Shown: one piece after another, positions 22,470 to 33,519 of the stretch | How the letters are laid out: each line of letters begins with the position of its first letter | Position numbering within the stretch: position 1 is the first letter of the stretch | DNA from: Zygnema cylindricum | Taxonomy: Eukaryota > Streptophyta > Zygnematophyceae > Zygnematales > Zygnemataceae | Length of the DNA stretch: 64,000 nt | Assembly (NCBI GenBank): GCA_037447655.1 | Contig: JBBHKE010001294.1 | Span: 69,095 to 133,094, forward strand | Direction of reading: 5' to 3' | Notes under the pieces: model-generated | The model's database searches: none | Told to the model about the DNA's origin: nothing | The model's input: only the letters and a program-made list of their open reading frames with translations | Program-made: the position numbers and the translations under genes

Positions 22470-24409
22470 GAAATTCTTGATATCTTCCGTCTTCTATTTT
22501 CTACCTCTGATGATCTCCATGTCACCATTGTTAATTTTGCAATTGGCTTCAAATTTATTTTTATGTCATGCAAACTTTTTATTTAGTCTTGGGATCCTGA
22601 CGTCATCTTGCGTGGTGGACAGTGTATATTATCTTAGGTTTTGTTGTGATAGTGTAAGTGTTCTTGTTACAATTGAACAAAGCATCACAATATAATCTTA
22701 GAATCGGTTTGATTAATGTTTTTGCTATAAGTCTGTTAGTTTGGAGGTTTGTTGTTTCATTAAAGTCGCGCAAGAACAGTCACCTATTCTATGGTTTAGT
22801 TAATTTAGATTTAAAACAAGGAATCATCCTTGTGAAAGGACGCTCTTATTTTATAAAACTTTTTACTTTTACATCATTTTCTGTGCTTCTTTTATTCTTG
22901 ATCATTCTATTTTTCCTTCTCTTTTCTGCTAAATTTTTTCCTCGTCATGGCCAACATTTGCTGCGATCGCTTGCCACATATTTGACTGTTTTTACCTCTG
23001 AATTCGAAAAGAAAAATTTTCCTGCTGGAAATAATCAGCTCTACTTAAATAAAGAATTAATCTCTTAATGATAAAAACTGAAAGAATTCCTAAACTAGCA
23101 AACTAATCACTGACTGCTCTTTTTACTCCTGTCAAACAAACAAACCTAAAAGCGCCCCCTGTAACTCCATATTCTTGTTCTCTTGTTTCACTTAATTCGA
23201 CGTCCGTGTCAATGTATATTACCATTCAATGTATAAGTGTTTGACACTTACCCCGGTCCCGATAACATGAAAAAGTACAAAAATACATTACACTGGGTAT
23301 TCTATCAAAAAACTGGATGTACTTTCAGATAAAACTTTTAAAATCGAGGGACCAAGGAATATAAAATAGTAAACTGGTAAATATCTTAAAGAAACATAAT
23401 GTGTCGAACATGATGACTTTAAATATAATAAGAAGCTGAAAAAAATGATGTTAGAAGAAACATGATAAACGTTTTAAGTGTTGCAATACCTGGTCGTTAC
23501 AAACACTTGCCAAAAAAGTTCTAAATAAAAGATCAATTTTACACATCATTTCTTGTTATTCCAACCGCAATCGACATAGGAAGAATTTTTATTCACCGCA
23601 AAAATTATCTTGAAATTGGTTTGCAAAACAAATGGAAGGAAAGGAATTTTTACGATTTACTCCGGAGCTGTCGATTGTATGATAACTGCAGAGTAAATTT
23701 GGACTTGTAAAATTTAAGTTAGAATTTAATCTCAGATTGCAGAATTACAGCTACAATAGCAATTTATACAAAAAAAGATGTTGGTTAAATACTGGAAAAG
23801 TCCAATTTAAAATAGCAAAGTTTCAGTTACAAATGGAAAGCTCAATTCAAAATTGTGAAAATCCAGATATAATTGCAAAATTCAGATATAATTGCAAAAA
23901 TTTTAAATCAACTGAAGCTATAATTAATTCAAAAAACAAAATATTAAATTAATTCCAAAATTGAAATGCAATCTAAATTTGCAAAAAAACATTTAAGAAT
24001 TGAAAAGTCAGAGTTAAAGTTGCTCATTCAATTCTAGGTTTGCGAAAATAAATAATGTTTTTAAAATTCAGTTCAATTCATTTTTTTTTTCCAAAATCAA
24101 TTTAAAATTGCCGATTTTGAATCAATTTCGGGATTCAATTTGGAATGGGTCAAATTCTTAATGAGAAACTTTATAAATGCTCACATTCTGGATTTTTGGC
24201 ACAACCAGAAAGGGAAATCGGTCGCAGGAAAAAGAACAATTTTCGTTCCTCTTCTTTCAAAAAAACTGAATGGCGATAAAAGTTATCATTATTTTATATA
24301 ATTTTTGGCTTTCAGGAACAGATAATGACATAGGCCCAGTAAAACATTTCGAAATTAACATATCCAAAACCAATAATAACAGGACATTACTCTCTGGTAT
24401 TACAATGGT

Positions 24410-24702
24410 CTACCAAGTCCAAATCTCACCAGGTCCATCGTAAGGTTTTGATAAGCCATCAACGGTTTTTTTCCTTCCGAAGGAAAAGTATAGAAATAAA
24501 CTTCCACCGATAAGCAACAAAGCGACAACTCCTCCGACTACTCCTACAACCATTGCAATGGTATTTCCTACGCACGTGCAATCATTGGTGCAGGTTAACT
24601 GACAGTTAACAGCGGTAATATCGTATCCGACATAAACACCACTATATCCTGTATCCGAGATGGCTTCATAGGTATTAAGGAGACTAGCACAGGTTGCAGC
24701 TT
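24410..24702 (-). pseudogene. PAN/TM gene copy 1: half PAN exon fused to TM exon
   Basis: Open from a ccctcag acceptor at 24703 to TAG at 24410. The protein starts EAATCASLLNTYEAISDTGY and CQLTCTNDCTCVG, the first two thirds of the PAN-like module, then passes directly to NTIAMVVGVVGGVVALLLIG, the transmembrane exon, and a cytosolic tail FGRKKTVDGLSKPYDGPGEI. In copies 2 and 3 these are separate exons more than 2 kb apart. The junction lies at the shared bases GGA (about 24566-24568), so a deletion with 3-bp microhomology removed the last third of PAN, the proline-rich exon and introns while keeping the frame. Unlike copies 2 and 3, the TAT codon at the GYSG position is intact. No signal-peptide exon was found, and copia 1 interrupts the upstream intron. 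A product is possible but unproven. Confidence 0.55.
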
Positions 24703-24715
24703 CTGAGGGAGTGGG

Positions 24716-25010
24716 AGGGGGGAGGAGGGGAGGGAAGGAGGGGGGTGGGGAGAGGACGTAGAGGTGGAGGTGGAAGGTGATTGGGAGCGGGAGAGCGGGG
24801 AGGAGTGAGGAGGAGGTGAAAGATAGGGGAAGGTGATCGAATAGGGGAAGAACGAGAGGGGAGGAATATTCGGAGAGAATAAAGGCGGGGAAAAATAGCG
24901 TGGGTAGAGAGAAGGCAGGAGGGAGAGAAGGCGGCACAGGAAACAACAGAGAAATAAGAAAAAAAAGGTTAGTAAGAAAAATAGCCAGGCTTCGAAGGGA
25001 AGAACAAAGT
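24716..25010 (-). repeat. Polypyrimidine intron tract before PAN exon, copy 1
   Basis: On the minus (gene) strand this is a nearly pure C/T run leading into the PAN acceptor. The upstream part (TTCTTACTAACCTTTTTTTT and CTCTGTTGTTTCCTG) is shared by all copies of this intron. Because C/T runs encode only P, S, L and F, a 178-codon frame passes through the tract in frame with the PAN exon. Confidence 0.7.
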
Positions 25011-25091
25011 CAAAAAAATGGCAAGTAACGATAAATGGAGGACATGGAATGACACTCAAATTTACAAAAAATCATGAACAAAAATTGAAAC

Positions 25092-25759
25092 TGTAGGATC
25101 TTAAGCAAAAGAGTTTCACTTAAAATAATTCACAAAACATAAATCATTACACAGCGAAAGCTCATAAAAGACAAGAGGAATATTCAGCCAAAAAGATTTA
25201 TAAGTGTTCTTGGCCGAAGCCTCTTTACATCATCTCTCTTCTCTCTTCTCTCTCTTCTCTATCCTCTTTAAATTATCTCTTACTCCAATATCAAATCCTC
25301 TATGATTCAATCATATAAGATAGAATTAATTAATTCGATAGATACTCTGCACATGTACACTGCTGCCTAAATATACTCGCTACTCTGCACTAAGAGACAA
25401 CAAGAAACGACAAGCAGAACTTAACGTAGCGACAAAGTCTGTCCCTAGCAGACTGTGCACTCTTCAATGAAAGTTCCACGAAGGAAGGCACACACGCTTC
25501 TTCCTTCGAAACAACAAACTCCAAACGTTGACTTAAACACGTGTCTTTTCACGAACACACCTGCACGCAAATTGAAACACCTGCGCACGAAATAAACAAG
25601 TGACGCGAAACGAAATAGTATGTTTCGTTCGCGGACATCAAAAGTACCATCGTGAAACAACGTAGTACTTTTTGTATGATGACGCGACAATTCGCGTCAA
25701 ACAACTACAAGTTGGTATGACGCTTCGCGGAAACACCGCGAAACGACAATAATCCAACA
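25092..25759 (-). repeat. Copia 1 LTR (3' LTR)
   Basis: 668 bp, begins TGTAGGATCTTAAGC and ends ATCCAACA on the plus strand. It is nearly identical to the other LTR; small differences include the AAGACAAGAGG versus AAGACATGGG region. Confidence 0.92.
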
Positions 25760-25773
25760 ATCCCCCTCTTATT
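25760..25773 (-). promoter_or_regulatory. Polypurine tract, copia 1
   Basis: Minus strand reads AATAAGAGGGGGAT immediately before the 3' LTR, the second-strand priming site. The same word precedes the 3' LTR of copia 2 and, diverged, the LTR at 5.0-6.0 kb. Confidence 0.85.
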
Positions 25774-25792
25774 GTCGGAATCGCCAAACTCT

Positions 25793-28700
25793 TCAAAATA
25801 ATCCAAGTTTTGGTCGCCCCATCTCAAATACATCGTGCGTAGCTGCTTTCGTCAGCAAATCTGTCGCCTCCTCTTTTGTTGGTACGTACGAATATACAAT
25901 CTCGTTCGCCGTCACCAAATCTCTTACAAAATGCCATTCGATCGTGATGTGTTTCGTCCTCTTGTGAAACACAAGATTTTTTGCCAACGCCATCAAACTC
26001 ATGCTGTCAGAATAAATCGTCAAACAACCAATAGGAATGCTTAACTCACGTAACATATCCTTAATCCAAATCGAAGCCTTACATGCATGACACGCAGCCA
26101 TATACTCAGATTCTGTGGAACTCAACGCAACCGTAGGTTGTAGCCTAGAACTCCACGAGATCGCGGCTCCTCCAAAAATAAATGCGTACCCTGACGTGGA
26201 CTTACTTGAATCAAAGTCGTCGCCCCAATCCGGGTCACAATAACGAACACAATCCAAATAATTCTTGTTTGAAGTAAATAGAAGTCCAAGATCATTCGTT
26301 CCAACTAAATATCGAAATATACGTCGTACTGCCTCCCAATGCGCCTTCTTTGGCTCGTGACAATAACGGTTGACGATGGAAACCGCGGCCGAAATATCTA
26401 GACGAGTACCAACGCTAAGGTACATAAGTGAACCAACCACCTCTCGATATGGAACGTCGACAGAATCTTCTTCCTCAAACTTGCGAATGTGTAGATTTGC
26501 ATCCGACGGCGTAGAAAGCGGTTTCACGTCAGTCATACCAAATCTCTCCAAAATCTCTTTACAATATTGAGCTTGACTCAATTAAATGTTCCCCTCCTTG
26601 TCGCGTATCACTTCAATTCCCAAAATACAGCGTACTTCTCCAAGATCTATTACTTTGAAATGTAATCCTAGATAACGTTTCAACTCATTAATGCGCTCAA
26701 ATTTGTCGCATGCCATCAAGAAATCATCCACATAAACAGAAAAAGATGATTTGGTCAACTCCTTCACCTTTCACGTAAACTCCAGAATCAGACGTAGTCC
26801 GTACAAATCCAAATTTCAATAGTACTTGATGAAGTCTCAAATACCACGTGCGTGGCGCCTGTTTCAAACCATATAATGACTTTCGTAAACGCCATACATT
26901 TCCTTCGTGAAAAGGAGACACTCCTTCCGGTACCTTCATGTATACCTCTTCCTCCAACTCACCATTTAAAAACGCAGTTTCCATGTCCATTTGATGGACG
27001 TGCTTCCTCCCCATCGCTGCAAGTGCAATAATAATCCGTAGTGAGTCGAACTTCACCACGGGAGCATAAGTCTCCTTAAAATCGATTCCCTCAGGTTGTT
27101 GGAACCCCTTACAAACAAGCCTCGCCTTGTACTTAATACTTTCACCCGAAGCTCCAGCTTTCGTCTTAAAGACCCACTTTGCATCAATCGCTTTTTTCCC
27201 TTCCAGTAATTTTACTTCCTCAAAAGTCTGATTATCAACCACCGATTTAAACTCTTTTTCCCACGCTGGTTTCCACTTACTTTCTCAATCGGCTGACTTC
27301 CTCCCCTCGCTATAAGATTGAGGGTCGCCGCTCATATTCTATGTAAGTGATTGCTACAAAAGAAACTCGGTCTCCTTAGCATCGGAAAGGAAATAATGCA
27401 AATTTGATGTATCTTCTCCTTTTCGATCGTAAAAAAGTTTTTCCGGTTTCTTCCCCCTCGTAATCCGAGAGCTCCTCCTTTAAATTGGCTCATCTTCTTT
27501 CTCCCCCTCGGATTCAATTTCCTTCTTACTTGATTTAGAACTCGGTTTAGAGCTTTGTGATTTTCGAATGTCCGAAGGCACATGAAAATCCGAAGTTCCT
27601 TGACTCTTCTTTTCAAATTCAACATCATCCGATTTTTCAATTATTTTTTTTCGAGAATTAAGATTCGGTTCCTCATCGGATTCCGATTCTCCAATGTTCG
27701 GAAAATTCGTAATTTCATCCTCCTCATAAAAATCCAAATTTACTTGAAATTTCCCAACGGAATTCATGGCGAATTTGAGATCCTCATGAAAATGGGCATT
27801 CCGCGATTCCTCCACGGTGTGACGAGCCGGATCATATACTCGATATAGATTCCCTTTCGCACTATAGCCAACAAAAATTCCGGGCCAACTCCTTGGCGCA
27901 AATTTTCCCTTCCTCTTAATTGACTCCACATAGACCGTCGCATGACATCCCCAAATTTTCAAGTGATGAACCGTCGGTTTCCTTACACCCTATAACTCTT
28001 CCGATGTTTTGCTTCCGAAAAACCGAAGTGAGTCTCCAGTTACAAATATAATTCGCGGTAAGAATTGCATCTCCCCACAAAAACATCTCTTGTCCAGAGC
28101 TATAAACCATTGCTCGAACCATTTCTTGTAAGGTACGATTCTTCCTCTCCGCCACTCCATTTGACTCTGGAGAATAAGGTGCCGTGAATTGGTGACTTAT
28201 TCCCCACTCCTTACAATACCCCTCAAAAACAACAAACTCTCATCCATTATCGGAACGAATAGATTTTATTTTTTTATAAATTTGCCATTCGGCCATTACT
28301 TGCCACTCTTTAAATTTTTCATAGGCATCCGATTTCTACTTCAATAAATAAACCCATGATTTCCGAGAGAAATCATCAACAATCACCAAAATGTATTTGT
28401 TACCTCCAATTGTTTCGGGTTTAATGTGCCCACAAAGATCAATGTGGACAACCTCCAAAGGACTTTGAGCACGATGCTGAATGTCTTTACGCGGATGAGA
28501 TTTCCGAATTTGTCGTCCTTGACTACATCCTCCACATCCGTTAATATTCTCACCGGATGCGAGGTCCAAACCCCTCACCGAAGAATGACGAATCATTTTC
28601 TTCAAACTTACCTCGGATGTATGACACATCCGGTGATGCCATAATGTAAGATCACCTTTTAATTCCGAAATTTGATGTGAAATTCCCACGGTGGGAATTT

Positions 28701-30465
28701 TAGATTTCGGCCTCCTCCACAAAAGCCGACTATGATTCGCATCCATCACTTCTCCTTCACCAATAACATTCCCCTTCTCATTCCAAATTTCATTAGATTG
28801 ATCTCCTCTCGCGAGTAAGCTTCCACCACTCTTTTGAAATTGTGGAACGCTTAATAAATTTACGGAACCATCCGGAATATAGAGAGTGTTTTGGAGTCGA
28901 TATTCCGTTGATCTTTCTCTCCCATCAACATCCCATGATAAGAGATCAAGCCGAACCGTACCAACCGTGCCAACCAAAATGACATGGCCGTTTGCAACCG
29001 TAATAAATTTTGGAACCGTAAGTTCCTGCGTATCATCAAATAAGGTAGCATCCGTGCAAACATGGTGAGATGCCCCCGTATCAATAATCCACTCTTTCTC
29101 CAAATTTCCTCCACTACTTACCGAATCAAGGGTAAGGTTAAGAACCGGAAAATCAACAACGGTTTCATTACCATAGTCAAAGTAATTTTCATTACCATAA
29201 CCTCGACCACCACCGCGGCTTCCTCCTCGGCCGCCACCTCCACCTCCTCTATCACCTACTTTACTTCCTCTTCCACTTTCGCAATCTCCACTCTTTGCAT
29301 AACATTGAGGGATCGTATGCTCCCACTTACCGCAAAAATGACATTGCTTATCTTTATCCGGACAAGATGAAGACAAATGTCCAAGCCGGTTACACCGGTA
29401 GCATGTCACATTGGAAAGATCTGAAGGGACCTTCGGTGGACGACATTGCTCCCTCTTGTTGCCTCGGCCGCCACCACCACCTCTCGAGCCACCTCCTCTA
29501 CCACCTCCTCTACCACCGGCATAGTTAAGTTCCGGGGTTTCGGGAGTAGTAGAGTTTAGAACTCCTCCTCCTCCACTTGAAAAAGCCGATAGAGTTCCCT
29601 CCGACATTTTGATAAAATTGACGGTGAATCCGAAGGTGTTATCCACCTTCGCTCGTAAAATAGCTTTAAGATGCGAAAGCTTGTTCGGCAAAGCGTTAAG
29701 AAACAGGCTTAATTTATCCGCATCCAAAATAACTCGGCCATTGTTGAGTAATTGCTCGAGTATAATATTGAAGCGCTTCACGGCATCATCCATCAATTCA
29801 TTTGACTTGATTTTAAAATTCATAAAGTCGGTATAAACATATTGACCCTTGTTCTCAACGCCTTCCTCATATTGCTCCTCAAGTGCTTGCCAACACTCAT
29901 GGGCCGTGCCATGAGCGAGAAAATGATCAAGCATGGAAGAAGTGGAATTCTTCATCAAATCGGTCGTTGCCGCAATATCCTTCAACTTCCATTGAGCACG
30001 TGCGTTGCTCTCCGTTGGCATCTTATCTTCTCCATTGACAATCCTCCAAAGCCTCTTAAGAATAAGTTGATTTGAAATAAATTTCTTCCAAACCGCATAA
30101 TTGGTGCCATTAAAGGCCACGGATTTCCCCGACATATTATAATCATCTTCATTATCTATTGCCTCTTCAAAATCTGAATCTTCCTCTATCTTTGCTTTAC
30201 CTTTCCTAATTCTCTCTTTTCTCTCACTCTCATTAGCTCCTCCAATGAATGGATCAGCAGCCAGAAATGAAGCAAATTCTCTTTTCTCACTAGATTGTGT
30301 TTGAAATCGTGAATCTACATATCTCATTAATGTATCAAACATTTCCTCAAATTTTCTCTCCGTATTCCGGGTCTCCTCAAATTGAGAACCCGAAAAACTG
30401 AACTCTCTTGCTCTCTCCGAAGTGGACATGGGGGAACGAGTATTTCTATTCTTCTTCCTCCCCAT
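25793..30465 (-). pseudogene. Copia 1 gag-pol, interrupted
   Basis: ATG at 30465. The first 709 codons hold Gag (FNGTNYAVWKKF near residue 118), an RGG-rich linker, two CX2CX4HX4C zinc knuckles (residues 355-368 and 375-388), the aspartic protease motif DTGA (462-465), the integrase HHCC zinc module (H610/H611 to C647) and the start of the integrase core (HIDLCGH). A TAG at 28336 stops it. Decayed frames follow: integrase (AERKNRTLQEMVRAM, 28155-27916), a proline-poor linker (27962-27480), reverse transcriptase (AKWVFKTKAG to YVDD, 27242-26582; a frameshift in a T run at about 26745 separates it from YVDDFLMA), a TAA at 26580-26582, and RNase H (SSTESEYMAACH, 26581-25793) ending GRPKLGLF. Each break differs from those in copia 2. 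Confidence 0.9.
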
Positions 30466-30493
30466 GCGCTCCCTCTCTAACTCCGAAGCACTA

Positions 30494-30505
30494 GCTCCGA
30501 TACCA
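30494..30505 (-). promoter_or_regulatory. Primer-binding site, copia 1
   Basis: Minus strand TGGTATCGGAGC, two bases from the 5' LTR. It differs at one base from TGGTATCAGAGC, the canonical plant copia site for initiator-Met tRNA. Confidence 0.88.
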
Positions 30506-30507
30506 AT

Positions 30508-31174
30508 TGTAGGAACTTAAGCAAAAGAGTTTCACTTAAAATAATTCACAAAACATAAATCATTACACAGCGAAAGCTCATAAAAGACATGGGAATATTC
30601 AGCCAAAAAGATTTATAAGTGTTCTTGGCCGAAGCCTCTTTACATCATCTCTCTTCTCTCTTCTCTCTCTTCTCTATCCTCTATAAATTATCTCTTACTC
30701 CAATATCAAAACCTCTATGATTCAATCATATAAGATAGAATTAATTAATTCGATAGATACTCTGCACATGTACACTGCTGCCTAAATATACTCGCTACTC
30801 TGCACTAAGAGATAACAAGAAACGACAAGCAGAACTTAACGTAGCGACAAAGTCAGTCCCTAGCTGACTGTGCACTCTTCAATGAAAGTTCCACGAAGGA
30901 AGGCGCACACGCTTCTTCCTTCGAAACGACAAATTCCAAACGTTGACTTAAACACGTGTCGTTTGATGAACACACCTGCACGCAAATTGAAACACCTGCG
31001 CACGAAATAAACAAGAGACGCGAAACGAAATAGTATGTTTTGTTTGCGAACATCCAAAGTACTGTCGCGAAACGACGTAGTACTTTTTGTATGATGACGC
31101 GACAGTTCGCGTAAAACAAATACAAGTTTGTATGAGGCTTCGCAGAAATATCGCGAAACGACAATAATCTAACA
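30508..31174 (-). repeat. Copia 1 LTR (5' LTR)
   Basis: 667 bp, begins TGTAGGAACTTAAGC and ends ATCTAACA on the plus strand; partner of 25092-25759. Confidence 0.92.
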
Positions 31175-31735
31175 AAAACAACCCCGCCCTCCCAAAATAA
31201 ATACATGTATCCTCCATCCCCCTCCCCCCTTGTTTACCTTCTCTAAGTCTTCAATGCCCCTTTGCCATTTCCTCAAAAAATTGTTTTCTCTCCTTTTTCC
31301 CTCCCTATCCCTTACCTCGCTTACCCCCTTCCCACCACTCCCCCTGATGCGCATCTCCCCCTGACCCTCAATCTCTCCCTCCGACTCCCCTTCCTCCTCC
31401 CTGTGCACCACCGCCTTTCCCTTCCTCCCATCCCTCTCTCTCCAGTAAATTGAAGTAATGTACGTTTTGTAAGGAAATCTTAAAACGCACGAAACGAAAA
31501 AAACTCTGTACGCTATAATAAAATGAATCGGGGTAAAAATATCAATTGAAATAAAATGAAAAAAATGCACGTCTTCAGGCGCGACGAAATCGAGCCACAC
31601 TATCTACGAAACAGCATTCTTACATTGACAGAGAAATTTCGTTTCGTGCGTTTTAAGATTTTTGTACTGAACGTATAGTACTTTAGTTTAAAGAGGTTTC
31701 TTTTGCATTTGTGTCTAAGTTCAATGTAACGCTTA
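31175..31735. other. Pyrimidine-rich block and flank, no gene
   Basis: 31190-31445 is C/T-rich on the plus strand and matches 38880-39210; it is the continuation of copy 1 beyond the copia insertion. The rest is non-coding repeat sequence related to about 40800-40910. Confidence 0.5.
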
Positions 31736-32423
31736 GGGTAACATTCCATTAGGCGGTCCCAGTAAATGTACGGACAAGTCTTCTAATAGCGTTTACTGGA
31801 AGTCCGCTCCATTTTGTCGGGCCAGTAACGAACCGAACTCAATTTTGATTGGCGCCACATAGGCTAAAGTCTAGATTCTGAAAATCTTAAAAAAATCTAT
31901 AAACGGAAAGTCAGGACGAAAAATCTGTACGACCGGAGGTAGGTTATGATTTGTACGTCAAGTTTGCTGCTAGATTTTGATTTTGAAAATGGAAATCAAA
32001 ATTTCGAAACGGAATGGCAAAAAGAAGCGGCAAAATTTGACGGTCGCGGCAAACTTTGAATGTCGGTGGATGTTTTCGTGCGATGATATTTTCGGCTCAC
32101 CTGCGTCTAGCGTGGCAGAAGGCACATGGGTATGTACGACGTGCACGCCTGTGATCACTTGTTCAAAGTAGATTTTTTTTGTGCTTTTTCACGTGTACCA
32201 ATGGTAACCATCGAAGCAATCGCGCACATCATCCAGTGGGCCCCAACTCTCCTCGCGAGGAGATTTGGGGCCCACTGGATGATGTGCGCGATTGCTTCGC
32301 GGATCTCAAAAAGTGAAACATCCAACGGTCAAAAAAAAAAATGGTACGGCTCTGTACGCCGCTGTACAAAAACGTACGGCGTCCAGTAACGAACCTCACT
32401 TTTCGTCTAATGGAATGTTACCC
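31736..32423. mobile_element. PIF/Harbinger-type MITE with internal palindrome
   Basis: Terminal inverted repeats GGGTAACATTCCATTAG (31736 on) and CTAATGGAATGTTACCC (to 32423) are flanked by the direct repeat TTA (31733-31735, 32424-32426), the hallmark of PIF/Harbinger elements. 688 bp, no transposase. The sequence flanking the insertion (GTGTCTAAGTTCAATGTAAC on one side) is found uninterrupted, in the other orientation, near 40790-40830, giving an empty-site comparison. It contains an 88-bp near-perfect palindrome at 32212-32299. Confidence 0.78.
32212..32299. repeat. 88-bp near-perfect palindrome
   Basis: Two 44-bp arms with no spacer, centred on CTCG|CGAG between 32255 and 32256, with a single mismatch (32247 with 32264). 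The outer part begins CGAAGCAATCGCGCACATCA. As RNA it would form a long uninterrupted hairpin; as DNA it could extrude a cruciform. It lies inside the Harbinger-type MITE. Confidence 0.95.
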
Positions 32424-32429
32424 TTAGAC

Positions 32430-33519
32430 GTCTAAATTTCAATTTTGCGGCTAAAGTTGATATCCAACGTGCTCTCACCGTGGAGCTCACGTAACGACAA
32501 AAATTGACTGTCTGCAACACTTTTATTTGCATGTGGTTGTCGCAGTTATGTTACCGTAAACGTTCGCCGGCCGTGTGAATTGCTCATTTTATTATGACGG
32601 TCGACGTTCGCAAGCGTGGCAAAAGTTTAACCAGTTGAAACAATATTTTGGAAGTCAAAGCTGTCCAACCGATTGACCGTCAAATTTAGACTCAAAGGCA
32701 CTTTACTTGTACCAATGTGTACTTCGACCGTACAAATTTTTACAAAATGACGTAAGTGACTGTGCGCAACCAAAACAGTCACTGCCATGATCAATTCCCT
32801 TTTTGTAATTTACAGAATTTCGTACTTTTCCGTATTATGCCGTATTACTCTCTGGTGCGCTTTTTAAATACTTAATGGGGCCGGCCGAAAAGCGGCGAAA
32901 AAAATAAAAGGTGTCTGAAGGCGCGACCTGATTTCTTTTTTGATCCTAAGAAATGTACGAACTACAAATAGTGTGTACGCACTAAAAAAAAATTGTACTA
33001 ACATCCAAAACGCACTTTTTCATTTTTCGTTATCGACATCAAGTTCTACGTCCGACAACATTGTCACGTCAAATGTGGTCTTGTAGAAGCAATGTGGAAT
33101 CTTGTCCGTCCGATCTCAATCGTCCTTCGGTGAATCGGATTCGTTTACATAGTACGGAACCGTACTGTACCATTCCTGAATACCTAGGATTCTAGGACCC
33201 ACCTGTATCGGAAGATTTTATCCGGGATCTCCACGGTCCTTTTTTTGAATTTGTCCGATCCATGCGTGTGTCGTACATGAAGTTTTACGGACGGCTCAGT
33301 TACTATGCGTGGCGACACCGTACACTATATAGCTCGTACGGTTTGTGAATTCTGTACCTTCTAAGTGTGTAATGTACACTTGAACAGGAGCTACAGTAAA
33401 TATTCAAAGTCCCTGTCTCTCCCTCTCCCAGCTGGTAACTTGGAGGATTAGAAACTTACATAACAATACTATTGAGCTGCCTGCCGTTTTCGTTTAAAAG
33501 GTACTTATTCGGTTGATAT
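32430..33519. other. Repeat DNA, no gene
   Basis: No gene recognised. About 32440-32800 is a repeat found inverted near 39890-40170 and 40715-40830 (words TTTATTTGCATGTGG and CACACGGCC region). Confidence 0.45.

Larger units (their letters stand above)
25092..31174 (-). mobile_element. Ty1/copia retrotransposon 1 (complete structure, dead)
   Basis: Full LTR-to-LTR element of 6083 bp on the minus strand. LTRs are 30508-31174 (5') and 25092-25759 (3'), each TG...CA. The flanking 5-mers GAAAC (25087-25091) and AAAAC (31175-31179) are a target duplication with one mismatch. Copy 2 of the host repeat keeps the empty site (ATTGAAACAACCCC at about 38876). The primer-binding site is at 30494-30505, the polypurine tract at 25760-25773. 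Internal order is Gag, protease, integrase, reverse transcriptase, RNase H (copia order). Several stops and frameshifts make it non-autonomous. Confidence 0.93.
22470..31450 (-). repeat. Triplicated unit, copy 1 (split by copia 1)
   Basis: Blocks at about 22490-22830 and 23250-24560 align in order with copy 2 (33530-33860 and 34600-35930). The unit continues after the 6.1-kb copia insertion as the pyrimidine-rich block at 31175-31445, which matches 38876-39210 of copy 2. Block 23060-23240 matches the inverted copy 3 near 61010-61130. Between the blocks, 22.83-24.40 kb holds AT-rich sequence without a recognised gene. Confidence 0.7.

Noticed and set aside
22405-23068. Leu/Phe-rich frames of 96 and 136 codons as membrane proteins
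   Set aside because: The copy 2 counterpart (33.5-33.87 kb) does not keep the frames, so no coding constraint is visible.
28426-30075. Plus-strand frames in copia 1
   Set aside because: Antisense of the gag-pol frame.
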